From the NCBI GenBank assembly GCA_007996965.1, contig BIMP01000001.1, forward strand, positions 1,178,001 to 1,242,000: 64,000 nt of DNA, in the 5' to 3' direction. How positions within the stretch are numbered: the stretch's first letter is position 1; every line of letters begins with the position of its first letter. Source of the stretch: a cyanobiont of Ornithocercus magnificus (GTDB lineage Bacteria > Cyanobacteriota > Cyanobacteriia > PCC-6307 > Cyanobiaceae). The translations under genes and the position numbers were made by a program. The notes below the pieces were generated by a model. That model made no database searches and was not told the DNA's origin. It was given only the letters and a program-made list of their open reading frames with translations. Positions 16,901-26,625 of this stretch are shown here, in pieces.

Positions 16901-18313
16901 ATGATTTTGTCATTAGAAGATCTTAAGAAGCTTTGGGGAGCCCCCAACTACTGTTTTGCAGACACTAATATTCCCCTTGGCCCGGTTTGCATAGACAGTC
17001 GCTCCCTAAAACCCGGTGATTTTTTTGTACCCTTGCTAGGAGAACGCTTTGATGGCCATAACTTTCTCAGTGAAGCTGCTGCACGAGGTGCACAGGGAGC
17101 AGTCATTAGCGCACATATGAGTCATCTGGCTCCTAACAATTTCTGTCACTGGAGCGTCGATAACAGCCTAATAGCATATCAAGAGCTTGCCCATTTACAC
17201 CGTCAGCAACTTCGATGTCCGGTCATTGCTGTTACTGGCTCTGTCGGCAAAACGACAACGCGTGAATTGATTAAAGCTGCGATTGCCTCACTTGGTGCAG
17301 TTATATCCAGTAGCGGCAATAATAACAATGATATAGGCGTACCAATGACACTTTTGCGAGGCAACCCAAAACATGCTGCCCTTATAGTGGAAATGGGCAT
17401 GCGCAACAGTGGGGAGATCATGCGACTCTCACGCTGTGTCTGTCCCAATGTTGCTGTGATCACCAACATTGGGACAGCACACATAGGACGCCTTGGTAGT
17501 AAGTCAGCTATAGCTAGGGCAAAGTGCGAGATTACAGCTGCCCTTCAGCCTTGCGGCCTTTTGGTCATACCATCAGGCGACATTTTGTTAGAGACAGCTC
17601 TCAAGCGTGTCTGGCATGGCCGTGTCTTCAGGGTAACTCTCGAAGACGAAGTAGATGACAGCATTATATCCTTGCCACCTGCTAACCTCATAGGCCATCT
17701 TAGTGAAGACCGACAGCAAGTCAGGGTCGGTGAGCGATGGCATGCTTTGCCTTTGGAAGGACGTCACAATGCACGTAACTTCTTACTTGCCCTGGCCGTA
17801 GCACGAGAGTTGCAAGCTCCCATCCCTGATATGAGGGATCTGCATATTGTCTTGCCCACAGGCTGCAGCCATCGACTACAACTAGGGTCTATTAAGGTAC
17901 TTGATGAAAGCTACAATGCCTCACCCGAGTCAGTAGTTGCCACACTAGATTTGCTAAAATACTGCAACGGCCGTCATTTCGCGGTGCTTGGTGCTATGCT
18001 CGAGCTTGGCAAGCATAGCATTGCCTTACACCAATATGTAGCAAAACAGGCAGTCTCTATGAGACTTGATGGTCTAGTCATAGTTGCAGGAAAAGCTGAG
18101 GCAGAAGCAATGACAATGTTTGCTTCATTATCAAAGCGTGTTGTCTGGGTTAAACAACCGGAAGCAGCTATCTTTCCCCTTACTAACTGGCTTGCTCCAG
18201 GTGATACTTTATTGCTCAAAGCAAGCCACAATGTAGGATTGAACAGGTTGATACCACTCCTAGAGAAACAGTTTATGAAGCCAGGCTTACCTAAGAGTTG
18301 TATCAGCTCATAA
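16901..18313 (+). CDS. murF: UDP-N-acetylmuramoyl-tripeptide:D-Ala-D-Ala ligase
   Basis: MurF adds D-Ala-D-Ala to complete the peptidoglycan precursor in the cytoplasm. I choose ATG at 16901 (MILSLEDLKKLWG); an upstream in-frame TTG at 16883 would add six residues. The P-loop GSVGKTTT lies at 113-120. The Mur ligase centre has SSSGNNNNDIGVPMTLL and VEMGMRNSGEI, and the C-terminal domain DESYNASPESV. Length (about 470 aa) is normal. The flanking spacers of about 260-280 bases show no gene. Confidence 0.93.
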   Translation: MILSLEDLKKLWGAPNYCFADTNIPLGPVCIDSRSLKPGDFFVPLLGERFDGHNFLSEAAARGAQGAVISAHMSHLAPNNFCHWSVDNSLIAYQELAHLHRQQLRCPVIAVTGSVGKTTTRELIKAAIASLGAVISSSGNNNNDIGVPMTLLRGNPKHAALIVEMGMRNSGEIMRLSRCVCPNVAVITNIGTAHIGRLGSKSAIARAKCEITAALQPCGLLVIPSGDILLETALKRVWHGRVFRVTLEDEVDDSIISLPPANLIGHLSEDRQQVRVGERWHALPLEGRHNARNFLLALAVARELQAPIPDMRDLHIVLPTGCSHRLQLGSIKVLDESYNASPESVVATLDLLKYCNGRHFAVLGAMLELGKHSIALHQYVAKQAVSMRLDGLVIVAGKAEAEAMTMFASLSKRVVWVKQPEAAIFPLTNWLAPGDTLLLKASHNVGLNRLIPLLEKQFMKPGLPKSCISS

Positions 18314-18571
18314 AACCTAGCTAGATAACGCTGAGTACTCGGTTAAAGGATATCACTTGGTAGCTTTATTCACATGGATGCTTCTCAAGAAAGCTACTTA
18401 TGTCACTATACAGAGTGGTTAAATGATTAGCATCCTGATAATTAACTTTATCTTTACACTACTGTATCCAGCAGTACCTGGCTTTTAGACAAGTGGTTAG
18501 GAAAGCTAAGTCTTCAAATATAAATTTAGACTTACTGGCTTTGTCATTCTATTGTCAAAAGTCCTGTTTGC

Positions 18572-19930
18572 TCAAGGCATATAGTGAGAGCCCTTCCAGT
18601 TCTGCTTGACCAGCTGCCGGGCCCGACCCAAACCAAGCGCCCCGTTAGGTATATCTCTGGTAATTGTCGAGCCGGCTCCTATCATTACATCTGTTCCAAG
18701 AATTACAGGTGCTACGATTACTGAGTTAGCGCCTGTTCTGCTACCATCACCGATGATAGTCTGATGTTTTTGGGTACCATCATAGTTAGCAGTGATTGTG
18801 CCAGCACCAATATTAACTTGGTGACCAAGATCTGCATCACCTATATAACTAAGATGACTTGCTTTAGTTCCTTTTCCAAAGCGACTATTTTTTACTTCCA
18901 CAAAGTTTCCTACACGGCATTCGTCGTTAATCTTAGTATTAGGTCGTAGATGGGCAAAGGGACCAATTGTTACGCTATTTCCTATAATTGCCCCACGGAC
19001 TACCGAGTTAAGTACTACTGTATTTTGCCCAAGTATAGTGTCTTCTATTAAACTGCCAGGGCCAAGCCTACAATTGTTGTTGATCTTACAAATACCACGC
19101 AGATGTGTTTGTGGTTCGATTACCACATCATAACCAAAACTACAATCTTCGCTGAGTGTGCAGCTAGCGGGGTCGATAAAAGTAACCCCCTTCATCATCC
19201 AGTGTTTCTTTAAGCGCTGCTGTAAAACAAACTCGCAGTCAGCAAGTTGGCTGCAGTTGTTGACACCAATAATCTCGTCAGTATCAGCTGCTGATAGATG
19301 TCTAACTTTAGGTAGCATTGCTACTGTGTCGGTGAGATACAGTTCGTTTTGGTGATTATCAGTTCTCAACTTTGGTAATACCCTAGCCAAAGCTGGCCAG
19401 CTAAAACAGTAGGCTCCAGCATTGATCAAGTTATTGTGCTTTTGCTCCTCACTGCAATCAAGGTGTTCAACGACAGCACTTACCTGTCCCATACTGTTAG
19501 TAAAGACTCTACCATAACCACTAGGGTTAGCCAGCCTCGCAGTTAGAATGGTCATATCAGCTTTGCTAGATCGGTGCTCACCCACTAACTGACTAATTGT
19601 CTTAGGTTGGAGTAAGGGTGCATCGCTATTAAGGACTAGCAGTTCACCATTAAAGTCTTGAAGCACCGGTAGGAGTGCTTGCACAGCATGACCAGTGCCT
19701 CTCTGGGATAGCTGTAGCACAAACTCAAGTTCTTTTAGATGGTTTAGGTGCTTCTTTATCTGTTCTGCTCCATAACCAATGATTAGCAGTCGCCGCTCTG
19801 GCTGTACAATATGAACATTAGCTAAGACTCGCTCTACCATGGTTACCCCAGCTAGTAGGTGCAGTGCTTTGGGAATAGTGCTTTTCATGCGGCTGCCTCT
19901 TCCAGCAGCCAGAACAGCGACAACAAGCAT
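18572..19930 (-). CDS. glmU: Bifunctional UDP-GlcNAc pyrophosphorylase / GlcN-1-P acetyltransferase
   Basis: GlmU acetylates glucosamine-1-P and couples it to UTP, giving UDP-GlcNAc for wall and outer-membrane synthesis. I start it at [17 protein letters not shown] (19930); the longer frame to 20035 adds 35 residues of poor quality. The N-terminal nucleotidyltransferase has AAGRGSRM with Lys, and the C-terminal left-handed beta-helix has hexapeptide repeats and the acetyltransferase region ([12 protein letters not shown]). The 452-aa length is typical. It is monocistronic on the minus strand. Confidence 0.95.
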   Translation of the reverse strand: MLVVAVLAAGRGSRMKSTIPKALHLLAGVTMVERVLANVHIVQPERRLLIIGYGAEQIKKHLNHLKELEFVLQLSQRGTGHAVQALLPVLQDFNGELLVLNSDAPLLQPKTISQLVGEHRSSKADMTILTARLANPSGYGRVFTNSMGQVSAVVEHLDCSEEQKHNNLINAGAYCFSWPALARVLPKLRTDNHQNELYLTDTVAMLPKVRHLSAADTDEIIGVNNCSQLADCEFVLQQRLKKHWMMKGVTFIDPASCTLSEDCSFGYDVVIEPQTHLRGICKINNNCRLGPGSLIEDTILGQNTVVLNSVVRGAIIGNSVTIGPFAHLRPNTKINDECRVGNFVEVKNSRFGKGTKASHLSYIGDADLGHQVNIGAGTITANYDGTQKHQTIIGDGSRTGANSVIVAPVILGTDVMIGAGSTITRDIPNGALGLGRARQLVKQNWKGSHYMP

Positions 19931-20502
19931 GTAGTGTGGTGCATAGGCCTGCCAAAATCTATATTGATAATGCTGCTCGCGTGAGATAGACGCTAGATGC
20001 ATCCTTAGTATGCTTTTAGGTAAGCTATTCCACAATCGTAAGTTGCATATACTGACTGTTACCCTGATAACTCCGGGTCCTATCTGGATTGTCTTCTAGA
20101 TATCGGAGCCTGGAAGCTGAGTTCAAGCTTTAACTATAAGACTTTAGTGTCTGCTTACAGCTACAGACCAGTTAAAAGCACTACAAACTCATCTAATTTC
20201 TCTTATGTGCATCCCCAAACATAGATTATGCTAGCGCTGTAGCCTTTCTAGGCTGATAGTATAAGATTAACTAGATTTTGCCCTAGAAACCTAGGGCATA
20301 GGCTATTTATAAAAGAGTGATAAGTGTTGGCTTTGAGCACATAGATAATCAGGGTAAGTTTCCCTAATTAACACTTCTCCAAATCAGGAGAGGCTTTGTT
20401 ACAAAGAACTACAGTAGTGCTCTAAACAAAGGCAGCGATTATGAGGGCTAAGGCTACTGCTCACAGTGTTGCAAAATCCTGCATATGGAGAGCAGTCTTC
20501 TC
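19931..20502. other. Spacer between aroA and glmU with a perfect hairpin
   Basis: About 570 bases have no convincing gene. A perfect 8-bp hairpin, TGCCCTAG and CTAGGGCA around an AAAC loop, lies at 20279-20298. A weaker stem (GAGAG/CTCTC) close after the aroA stop could help terminate aroA. The glmU promoter should be near the 19931 end. Confidence 0.4.
20279..20298. repeat. Perfect 8-bp hairpin in spacer
   Basis: TGCCCTAG (20279-20286) and CTAGGGCA (20291-20298) are perfectly complementary with a 4-base AAAC loop. There is no T-run on either side, so it is not a classical terminator. It could be a processing or protein site in the aroA 3' region. Confidence 0.5.
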
Positions 20503-21834
20503 TCAAACACACAGTCGGTCCAACTCCTCCCAAAATTGAGGATACGATATTGCTGCTACACCATGCTGGCGCAAGTGTGATGTTCCACTTGCCATCAAAG
20601 CTGCAACTGCTAGACTCATAGCAACACGGTGGTCAGCTTCGCTGTCAAGATCAGTTCCCAGCAGATCGCGACCACCCCTGATTGTAATTCCATCTTCATG
20701 TTCGTCGATGTCAGCTCCCATGAGTCGGAGCTGGCGAACCATTACCGCTATTCTATCACTCTCTTTGACGCGCAATTCAGCTGCACCGCGTATTTGGCTT
20801 GTGCCTTCACAGAAACAAGCAGCTACTGCCAAGATCGGGATTTCATCGATCAAGCTAGGTATGCTCTCTCCTCCTATAAAAAATGGTTTTAAATTACTTG
20901 ATTGTACCTGTAAGTCTCCTACTGGCTCACCAACTATATCACGCCGGTTGATCACTTTCAGCTTTGCTGACATCTGCTCAAGAACGTTAAGAATACCAGT
21001 ACGTGTTGGATTGAGACCAACATTTTCTATCACGAGATCGGAGCCTGGCACGAGAATACCAGCTATTAGCCAAAATGCTGCGGAGCTAATATCACCTGGA
21101 ACTACTATGGTTTGTCCCCGCAATATTGCTCCAGGATGCACATGGATATGGCATCCCATTTCACCATCTATATCAAGGTCAGCGCCGAAGGCTCGTAGCA
21201 TTCGCTCGCTATGGTCGCGCGACCTGGCTGGCTCAATTACAGTAGTATCTCCATTGGCAGTGAGTGCTGCCAGCAACAAAGCTGACTTAACCTGGGCACT
21301 TGCTACTGGTGTGAAAATCACAGCACCATGTAGCTGTTGTCCTGCTACTGCAATTGGAGCAAACTTCCCACCTGCTCGCCCAGTAATACATCCACCCATT
21401 ATACCAAGTGGCTGGCTGACTCGCTGCATTGGCCGCCGCTGCAGTGAGGCATCACCACTGAGAACAAAATGATGCCCTTGCTGACCAGCAAGTAAGCCCA
21501 GCATAAGGCGCATTGTTGTGCCAGAGTTACCGCAATCGAGAACTACATCTGGTTCTTTTAAGCCACTAAGGCCAACCCCCTGCACAGTAACTGGATGGTC
21601 ATTTTCGTCTAGCGGACTGATTACAGCTCCTAGAGAACGTAAACATTCTGAGGTGCTAGCTGGGTCTTCTGCTCGCAACAGGCCATGAATAGTGGTTTGT
21701 CCCTCAGATATTGCCCCAAATATGAGCGCGCGGTGCGAAATCGACTTGTCTCCTGGAACACGAACTCGTCCTCTTAAAGAGCCGCTGGTAGTAAGACTGC
21801 GGAGGGATCGGACTGCAGTACCAGAGAAGTTCAA
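20503..21834 (-). CDS. aroA: 3-phosphoshikimate 1-carboxyvinyltransferase (EPSP synthase)
   Basis: AroA transfers enolpyruvyl from PEP to shikimate-3-phosphate in aromatic amino acid synthesis. The 443-aa frame has the conserved [16 protein letters not shown] near the N-terminus, [19 protein letters not shown], the [11 protein letters not shown] region and a C-terminal [12 protein letters not shown]. The first ATG (MNFSGTAV) gives a short leader before the core. It is divergent from futA across a spacer of 520 bases. Confidence 0.95.
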   Translation of the reverse strand: MNFSGTAVRSLRSLTTSGSLRGRVRVPGDKSISHRALIFGAISEGQTTIHGLLRAEDPASTSECLRSLGAVISPLDENDHPVTVQGVGLSGLKEPDVVLDCGNSGTTMRLMLGLLAGQQGHHFVLSGDASLQRRPMQRVSQPLGIMGGCITGRAGGKFAPIAVAGQQLHGAVIFTPVASAQVKSALLLAALTANGDTTVIEPARSRDHSERMLRAFGADLDIDGEMGCHIHVHPGAILRGQTIVVPGDISSAAFWLIAGILVPGSDLVIENVGLNPTRTGILNVLEQMSAKLKVINRRDIVGEPVGDLQVQSSNLKPFFIGGESIPSLIDEIPILAVAACFCEGTSQIRGAAELRVKESDRIAVMVRQLRLMGADIDEHEDGITIRGGRDLLGTDLDSEADHRVAMSLAVAALMASGTSHLRQHGVAAISYPQFWEELDRLCV

Positions 21835-21944
21835 GATCCAAATCGCATACTCTGCAATTCTATTGCTACTAACGGACGGTTAATAATATTACCTAGGGTA
21901 CAAGCGTCAAGTGTTATAATAGAGAGAACAAAGCTATTCTAAAG

Positions 21945-22028
21945 ATGAGCAGTTTTTTACAGCTGCGTTTGCCTGACTTGACGCCTTGGAAGATTTATGT
22001 ACATTACCTTTTCTTCATGATGTGTTGA
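21945..22028 (+). CDS. Candidate 27-aa hydrophobic microprotein
   Basis: ATG at 21945 opens 27 codons (MSSFLQLRLPDLTPWKIYVH and seven more) ending in TGA. A perfect TATAAT lies 24 bases before the ATG, a good distance for a short 5' leader. The peptide is amphipathic at first and hydrophobic and aromatic at its end. No clear Shine-Dalgarno or -35 box is seen. I do not recognise it; it may be a leader peptide or chance. Confidence 0.25.
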   Translation: MSSFLQLRLPDLTPWKIYVHYLFFMMC

Positions 22029-22225
22029 CAAGCTCCAGTTTACCCGGGAACTAAAAGTTGTGGTCTTACATAGGGGCTATATAAGCTTAGTGCAAAGCAT
22101 TATTAACCTGTGAGGCTATACACTCTTGTTATTCATCACTGACTATAGTCGAACCAGATTAAACAAAGCCTCACTAGTAAGCAGGAGTAGGTTACGGGTT
22201 GTTGCATAGCTCAATATAGTTATCC

Positions 22226-22276
22226 TGTCGCGCAGTTAAAGAATTGTATTGCCTGCTAGCAAGGCTATATGCGCGA
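22226..22276 (+). promoter_or_regulatory. Structured element upstream of futA
   Basis: GTCGCGCA (22226-22233) is perfectly complementary to TGCGCGAC (22269-22276). Inside the loop GCCT and AGGC can form a second short stem. The element ends about 80 bases before the futA ATG. GC-rich arms are unusual in this AT-rich spacer. It could be an untranslated-leader structure or the terminator of an upstream small transcript. Confidence 0.35.
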
Positions 22277-22356
22277 CACTCACCTATAACAAATGTACTT
22301 GGGTCCTAACAATTTTGTCTCTACACTGCTAGAAATTATGCCGAGTCATCCTAAAT

Positions 22357-23370
22357 ATGCCTAATCTTCTCTACCCCGTAGCATTTTTCAGCAGCCTAAT
22401 ACTGCATATTTTCCCTGCCAGTACATTAGCATCAGAGGTGCGGGTTTATTCAGGGCGTCATTATAATACCGACCGTGCTGTTTATAAGCAATTTTCCGAG
22501 CAGACTGGCATTCGCGTTCGCTTGATGGAGACCAGCGGTATCTCTTTGATTGAGCGCATCAAACGCGAGGGAGCCAATACAAAAGCAGATGTCATCATCC
22601 TTGTCGATGCTGCAAGAATCAATAATGCAGCTAATGCTGGTCTGTTTCAACCCATCGCTTCTAGCCGTCTTGATCGTGATGTCCCAGCGCGTTATCGTGA
22701 CCCAGGCCGCCAATGGTATGGTCTTACGCGCCGGGTGCGAGTTATCATAGCTAATCCGGGGGTCGTTAACCTGTCGAGGATAAAGTCCTACAGTGACCTA
22801 TCTGATCTATCTCTCAAAGATAAACTCTGCCTGCGCAACCGCAAAAACGTCTATAACCAGTCACTTGTCGCTGATCAACTGGTATTACGTGGTGAAGCAG
22901 CTACCAAGACATGGCTTAAAGGAATGACATCGAATGTTTCCCAGACTTACTTTCCGGGCGATGTTGCTCTAGTCCGCGCAGTTGCTCAGGGGAAATGTGG
23001 TGTCAGTATTGTTAACCACTATTATGTTGCTCGAATGCGGGCTGGTGTTTCTGGTCAGCGCGATCAGATGCTGGCTGATAAGGTGCGCGTGATTACCCCA
23101 AGCCCAGCCCATGTTAACATCAGTGCGGCAGCTATCTCAAAGTATGCTCAAAATAGGTCCGGAGCGATAAAACTTATTGAATTTCTTGCTTCCCTTCGTG
23201 GCAGTTCCAGCATGGCTAATCCTACTTATGAATACCCGCTGAAAGGATTTGGTCAATCACCACAACTCAAGAATTTAGGTACTTTCACTCCAGGTAGCGT
23301 CACTATCTCTCAGCTTGGTAGTAATAACGCAAAAGCAGTTGAACTTATGACCCGGGCAGGCTGGAAATAG
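22357..23370 (+). CDS. futA: Iron ABC transporter substrate-binding protein (FutA type)
   Basis: This 337-aa periplasmic protein binds ferric iron for ABC import. A signal peptide covers residues 1-26 (FPASTLAS). The iron-site tyrosines fit FutA: Tyr in YSGRHYNTD just after the signal, and a Tyr-Tyr pair in SIVNHYYVARM. The WYGLTRRVRVIIANP region is also typical. Ferric permease and ATPase genes are not in this window; in picocyanobacteria they are often separate. It converges on the ubiD-family gene with a 10-base gap. Confidence 0.9.
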   Translation: MPNLLYPVAFFSSLILHIFPASTLASEVRVYSGRHYNTDRAVYKQFSEQTGIRVRLMETSGISLIERIKREGANTKADVIILVDAARINNAANAGLFQPIASSRLDRDVPARYRDPGRQWYGLTRRVRVIIANPGVVNLSRIKSYSDLSDLSLKDKLCLRNRKNVYNQSLVADQLVLRGEAATKTWLKGMTSNVSQTYFPGDVALVRAVAQGKCGVSIVNHYYVARMRAGVSGQRDQMLADKVRVITPSPAHVNISAAAISKYAQNRSGAIKLIEFLASLRGSSSMANPTYEYPLKGFGQSPQLKNLGTFTPGSVTISQLGSNNAKAVELMTRAGWK

Positions 23371-23380
23371 CTTAAGTACT

Positions 23381-24946
23381 TTACTCAACCTTGCTTATCT
23401 TCTTATGTATTAGATGCTCTAATACATAGCCAAATAAGGATGGGTCTGGCTCATGAGTATCGAGGTCGCCGAGACCTAACTCCTGCCAGCGAGCATCAAT
23501 CCTCTTTTCCAATTCTTGGGGGCGTCTTAGTGGTTCTCCCCACTCATGGTTGCGTTCAGGACCAATCTTTGTAGTAGCATCAATTGCTAGTCTTCCCCCT
23601 AAACCTAGCTGCTCACTAGCAAAGTCCAGGCTATCAAATGGGGTATTTTCCAGCACAAATAGGTCCCGTTGAGGGTCTACCTGGGCAGCAATTGCCCAAA
23701 TTACCTGCCGTGGGTCGCGTACACTGATATGTTGGTCAACGACAACTACAAATTTAGTATATGTAAACTGTGGTAGGGCACTCCAAAAAGCCATGGCAGC
23801 TCGCTTAGCTTGGCCTGGGTATGATTTATCAATAGCGATCACTGCTAACTTATAGCTTAGTGCCTCCATTGGCAGGAAAAAGTCTGTGATTTCAGGAATC
23901 TGTTTACGGAGAATTGGCGTATAGATACGGTTGAGTGCAATAGCTAGCATCGCTTCCTCTTTCGGAGGACGACCGCTGAAGGTAGCAAGAAAGATCGGAT
24001 CTCGACGGTGAGTGATGCAGTGAAATCTAACTAGAGGTGAAGCTTCAGCGACACCGTAGAAACCCATATGATCCCCAAAAGGACCGTCTTGCAATTGCTC
24101 GCCTGGTGTAATTGTACCCTCAAGTACCATCTCACTGTGGCTTGGTACCATCAGATCCAATGTCTGGCAGCGTGCCAACCGCACTCCCTCGCCAGCATAA
24201 AGGCCAGCAAATAGCCACTCGCTTAGCTGTACAGGGATTGGTGTGGCTGCTGCCATTATCAGTAGAGGATGAACACCAACTGCAACTGCCACCTCTAGTT
24301 TGCGGTCCATAGCTGCCGCCTTGCGCAGATGGCGTGCACCACCTCGAACGCTTAGCCAGTGCACAGTCATCGTTGTGGCGGACTGACGCTGCAGTCGGTA
24401 AACGCCCACGTTCGGCACACTAGTTTCTGGATCCTTTGTAATCACTAGACCAAGAGTGATCACGCCGCCAGCATCCTGCGGCCAAGGCCTGAGCAACGGT
24501 AGGTTGTTAAGGTCGACTGCGTTGCCTTGCAAGACGCTTTGATGGCAAGGAGGTAACAAATCTCTTTCAGGTCGAGCTCTCACAAGATCCCAGAACACCC
24601 GTGCGAACCGACGAGTTTCTTGCAAGCTTTTTGGTGGTTGTGGCTGCTGCAATAGCCCAAGGCGTGTGCCAAGCTCCTCTAGCTGTTCTGCATGCTCCAG
24701 TCCCATACTCCACACCACTCGCTCGACTGTTCCAAGCAAGTTGACCACTACCGGTACTGAGGAGTTAACAACATTCTCAAACAACAGAGCCGGTCCTCCC
24801 GAAGCAAGTACTCGGTCAGCAATTGCAGCTAATTCAAGATCGGGATCGACTAGTGCCTTAATGCGACGCAACTGGCCTTTTTGCTCAAGCAACTTAATGA
24901 AAGTTCGCAGATCACGAGTCGCTGGTCCGGAGCGGAGCAGAGGCAT
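23381..24946 (-). CDS. UbiD family decarboxylase
   Basis: UbiD-family enzymes use prenylated FMN to decarboxylate aromatic or unsaturated acids; in cyanobacteria a role in plastoquinone synthesis is proposed. The frame gives about 521 aa from ATG at 24946 ([16 protein letters not shown]); an upstream GTG adds five residues. Typical family regions are visible: [25 protein letters not shown] and a late [17 protein letters not shown] matching UbiX prenyltransferase is not in the window. The start region is divergent from comB across 63 bases. Confidence 0.88.
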   Translation of the reverse strand: MPLLRSGPATRDLRTFIKLLEQKGQLRRIKALVDPDLELAAIADRVLASGGPALLFENVVNSSVPVVVNLLGTVERVVWSMGLEHAEQLEELGTRLGLLQQPQPPKSLQETRRFARVFWDLVRARPERDLLPPCHQSVLQGNAVDLNNLPLLRPWPQDAGGVITLGLVITKDPETSVPNVGVYRLQRQSATTMTVHWLSVRGGARHLRKAAAMDRKLEVAVAVGVHPLLIMAAATPIPVQLSEWLFAGLYAGEGVRLARCQTLDLMVPSHSEMVLEGTITPGEQLQDGPFGDHMGFYGVAEASPLVRFHCITHRRDPIFLATFSGRPPKEEAMLAIALNRIYTPILRKQIPEITDFFLPMEALSYKLAVIAIDKSYPGQAKRAAMAFWSALPQFTYTKFVVVVDQHISVRDPRQVIWAIAAQVDPQRDLFVLENTPFDSLDFASEQLGLGGRLAIDATTKIGPERNHEWGEPLRRPQELEKRIDARWQELGLGDLDTHEPDPSLFGYVLEHLIHKKISKVE

Positions 24947-25009
24947 GGGCGGCACGGCCACAGCTTAGTGATTCTCTGTACTGTGGCGCACGTCGACCGA
25001 AGCTGCGCT

Positions 25010-25750
25010 ATGGAGATCACTTATTTCCACGTCGCCGCTGATGTCCCGCCTCTGTCCGAAGTGGCAGAGCCCCCCCAAGCAGCAGTCGTAATTGACGTGC
25101 TGAGAGCGACTACCACCATTGCCTGTGCACTTCACAACGGATCAGATGGTGTTCAGACCTTTGCTGATCTTGGGGCACTCCACTCTGCAGCGACAAACTG
25201 GCCAGTCAACTCAAGGCTACTGATTGGTGAGCGAGATGGCCGCCAGATCGATGGCTTTGACATTGGCAATTCCCCAGTTGACGTAACACCGGAACGAGTC
25301 CAAGGTCGACGACTGTTTATGAGTACTACTAATGGTACGCGTGCATTGCAGCAGGTTCGCAGTGTAGATCACCTTCACACTGCTGCATTGTTAAATCGCC
25401 GTGCGGTAGCCAACCGCTTGCTTAAAGATGGCCACCAAAGCGTTTGGATTGTCGGTAGTGGGTGGGAGGGCTCATACGCACTTGAGGACTCTCTTGCTGC
25501 TGGTGCTTTAGCTGCAGCGGTCTTAAAGACTGATTCTTCGACTACTATAGCCAATGATGAACTTACGGCAGCGCTCGCACTCTGGGAACAGTGGCGGCAT
25601 GCCCCAGAAGAGTGTCTACGCATAGCAAGTCATGGCCAGCGTCTTGCTGGACTCGGCAATCATGATGGTGATTTCCACTGTTGCGCCCAAGTTGATGTGC
25701 TATCTGTGGTACCAACTCAGGACAGCCTGGGCGTTTTGAGAAATGGCTGA
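25010..25750 (+). CDS. comB: 2-phosphosulfolactate phosphatase
   Basis: This 246-aa ComB-family protein ([13 protein letters not shown] start at 25010) is named after the coenzyme M pathway enzyme. In cyanobacteria its real substrate is not established. The conserved [15 protein letters not shown] and [17 protein letters not shown] regions and the STTNGTRAL loop identify it. The longer frame from 24881 is antisense to the ubiD-family gene and is rejected. The stop overlaps the longest frame of the downstream nitrilase gene, so the genes lie very close. Confidence 0.88.
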   Translation: MEITYFHVAADVPPLSEVAEPPQAAVVIDVLRATTTIACALHNGSDGVQTFADLGALHSAATNWPVNSRLLIGERDGRQIDGFDIGNSPVDVTPERVQGRRLFMSTTNGTRALQQVRSVDHLHTAALLNRRAVANRLLKDGHQSVWIVGSGWEGSYALEDSLAAGALAAAVLKTDSSTTIANDELTAALALWEQWRHAPEECLRIASHGQRLAGLGNHDGDFHCCAQVDVLSVVPTQDSLGVLRNG

Positions 25751-25796
25751 GCTAGCCGATGCAGCCCTTAAAGTTAGACTTCCGAGGTTCGACAAC

Positions 25797-26618
25797 GTGA
25801 CCGATTTTCTGGCGGCGGCGGTGCAACTCACCGGCACTCCCAACCCGGAGGTCAACTTCGCCGCCGCTGAAGAACAGATTGAGCTTGCTGCACGACGTGG
25901 TGTCGAGCTAGTGGGGCTACCCGAGAATTTTGCCTTTATGGGTAGTGAACAGCAACGCCTGGCTCTAGCACCAACACTGGCAGAGCAGTGCGAGCGCTTC
26001 TTAGTCACTATGGCTCGACGTTATCAAGTGGTTTTATTGGGTGGTGGCTATCCAGTACCAGCTGGTGATGGAGCTCACATCCACCAGCGCGCTTCGCTAG
26101 TAGGACGGGATGGTCAACAGATGGCTTACTACAACAAAATCCATCTATTTGATGTTGATCTACCGGATGGTAGCTCTTATCGTGAGTCAGCTAGTACTGC
26201 ACCAGGGCAGAAGCTACCACCAGTTGTTGATGTCCCCGGACTTTGCCGCGTGGGACTATCTATTTGCTATGATGTTCGCTTTCCCGAGCTTTACCGCCAC
26301 CTTGTGGGAAGTGGTGCTGAGTTGCTAATGGTTCCCGCCGCTTTTACCGCCTTTACTGGTAAAGACCATTGGCAAGTGCTTCTACAGGCTCGAGCTATTG
26401 AAAGCACAGCATACGTCCTTGCTCCGGCACAGACCGGAGAGCACCCCGGTTGTCGTCAAAGTCATGGGCATGCCATGGTGATTGATCCTTGGGGAACTGT
26501 ATTGGCAGACGCAGGAATTCAGCCAGGAGTAGCCATTGCACCCATTAATCCGTCACATGCAGCCCGTATCAGGATGCAAATGCCCTGTCTTAAACATCGC
26601 CGGCCAGCGTTGTTCTGA
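25797..26618 (+). CDS. Nitrilase-superfamily amidase (Nit1/Nit2-like)
   Basis: This carbon-nitrogen hydrolase of about 273 aa has the Glu-Lys-Cys triad. Counted from GTG at 25797 these are Glu43 (GLPENFAF), Lys114 (YYNKIHLFD) and Cys157 (SICYDVRFPEL). The best match is the Nit2/omega-amidase or deaminated-glutathione amidase branch, which repairs damaged metabolites. I start at GTG 25797 (VTDFLAAAVQL), where family similarity begins; an ATG at 25743 in comB's tail adds 18 doubtful residues. It sits in a close plus-strand chain from comB to sds. Confidence 0.88.
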   Translation: MTDFLAAAVQLTGTPNPEVNFAAAEEQIELAARRGVELVGLPENFAFMGSEQQRLALAPTLAEQCERFLVTMARRYQVVLLGGGYPVPAGDGAHIHQRASLVGRDGQQMAYYNKIHLFDVDLPDGSSYRESASTAPGQKLPPVVDVPGLCRVGLSICYDVRFPELYRHLVGSGAELLMVPAAFTAFTGKDHWQVLLQARAIESTAYVLAPAQTGEHPGCRQSHGHAMVIDPWGTVLADAGIQPGVAIAPINPSHAARIRMQMPCLKHRRPALF

Positions 26619-26625
26619 ATTTGAG

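Larger units (their letters stand above)
21835..22356. other. Divergent spacer between aroA and futA
   Basis: This 520-base region should hold both promoters. It contains a TATAAT at 21915-21920, a 27-codon ORF at 21945-22028, a TTGACA at 22025-22030 without a clear partner, and an inverted repeat at 22226-22276. No larger gene is visible. Confidence 0.5.

Noticed and set aside
20708-21472. 254-codon open frame antisense to aroA
   Set aside because: It is a shadow of a well-recognised EPSP synthase, with Ser/Pro/Ile-rich composition and no domain.
25743-25800. tRNA-like stretch (GGCTGAGCTAGCCGATGCAG and a GAGGTTCGA T-loop-like end) at the comB-nitrilase junction
   Set aside because: No closing acceptor or T-stem partner is present; it is the coding junction between two genes.
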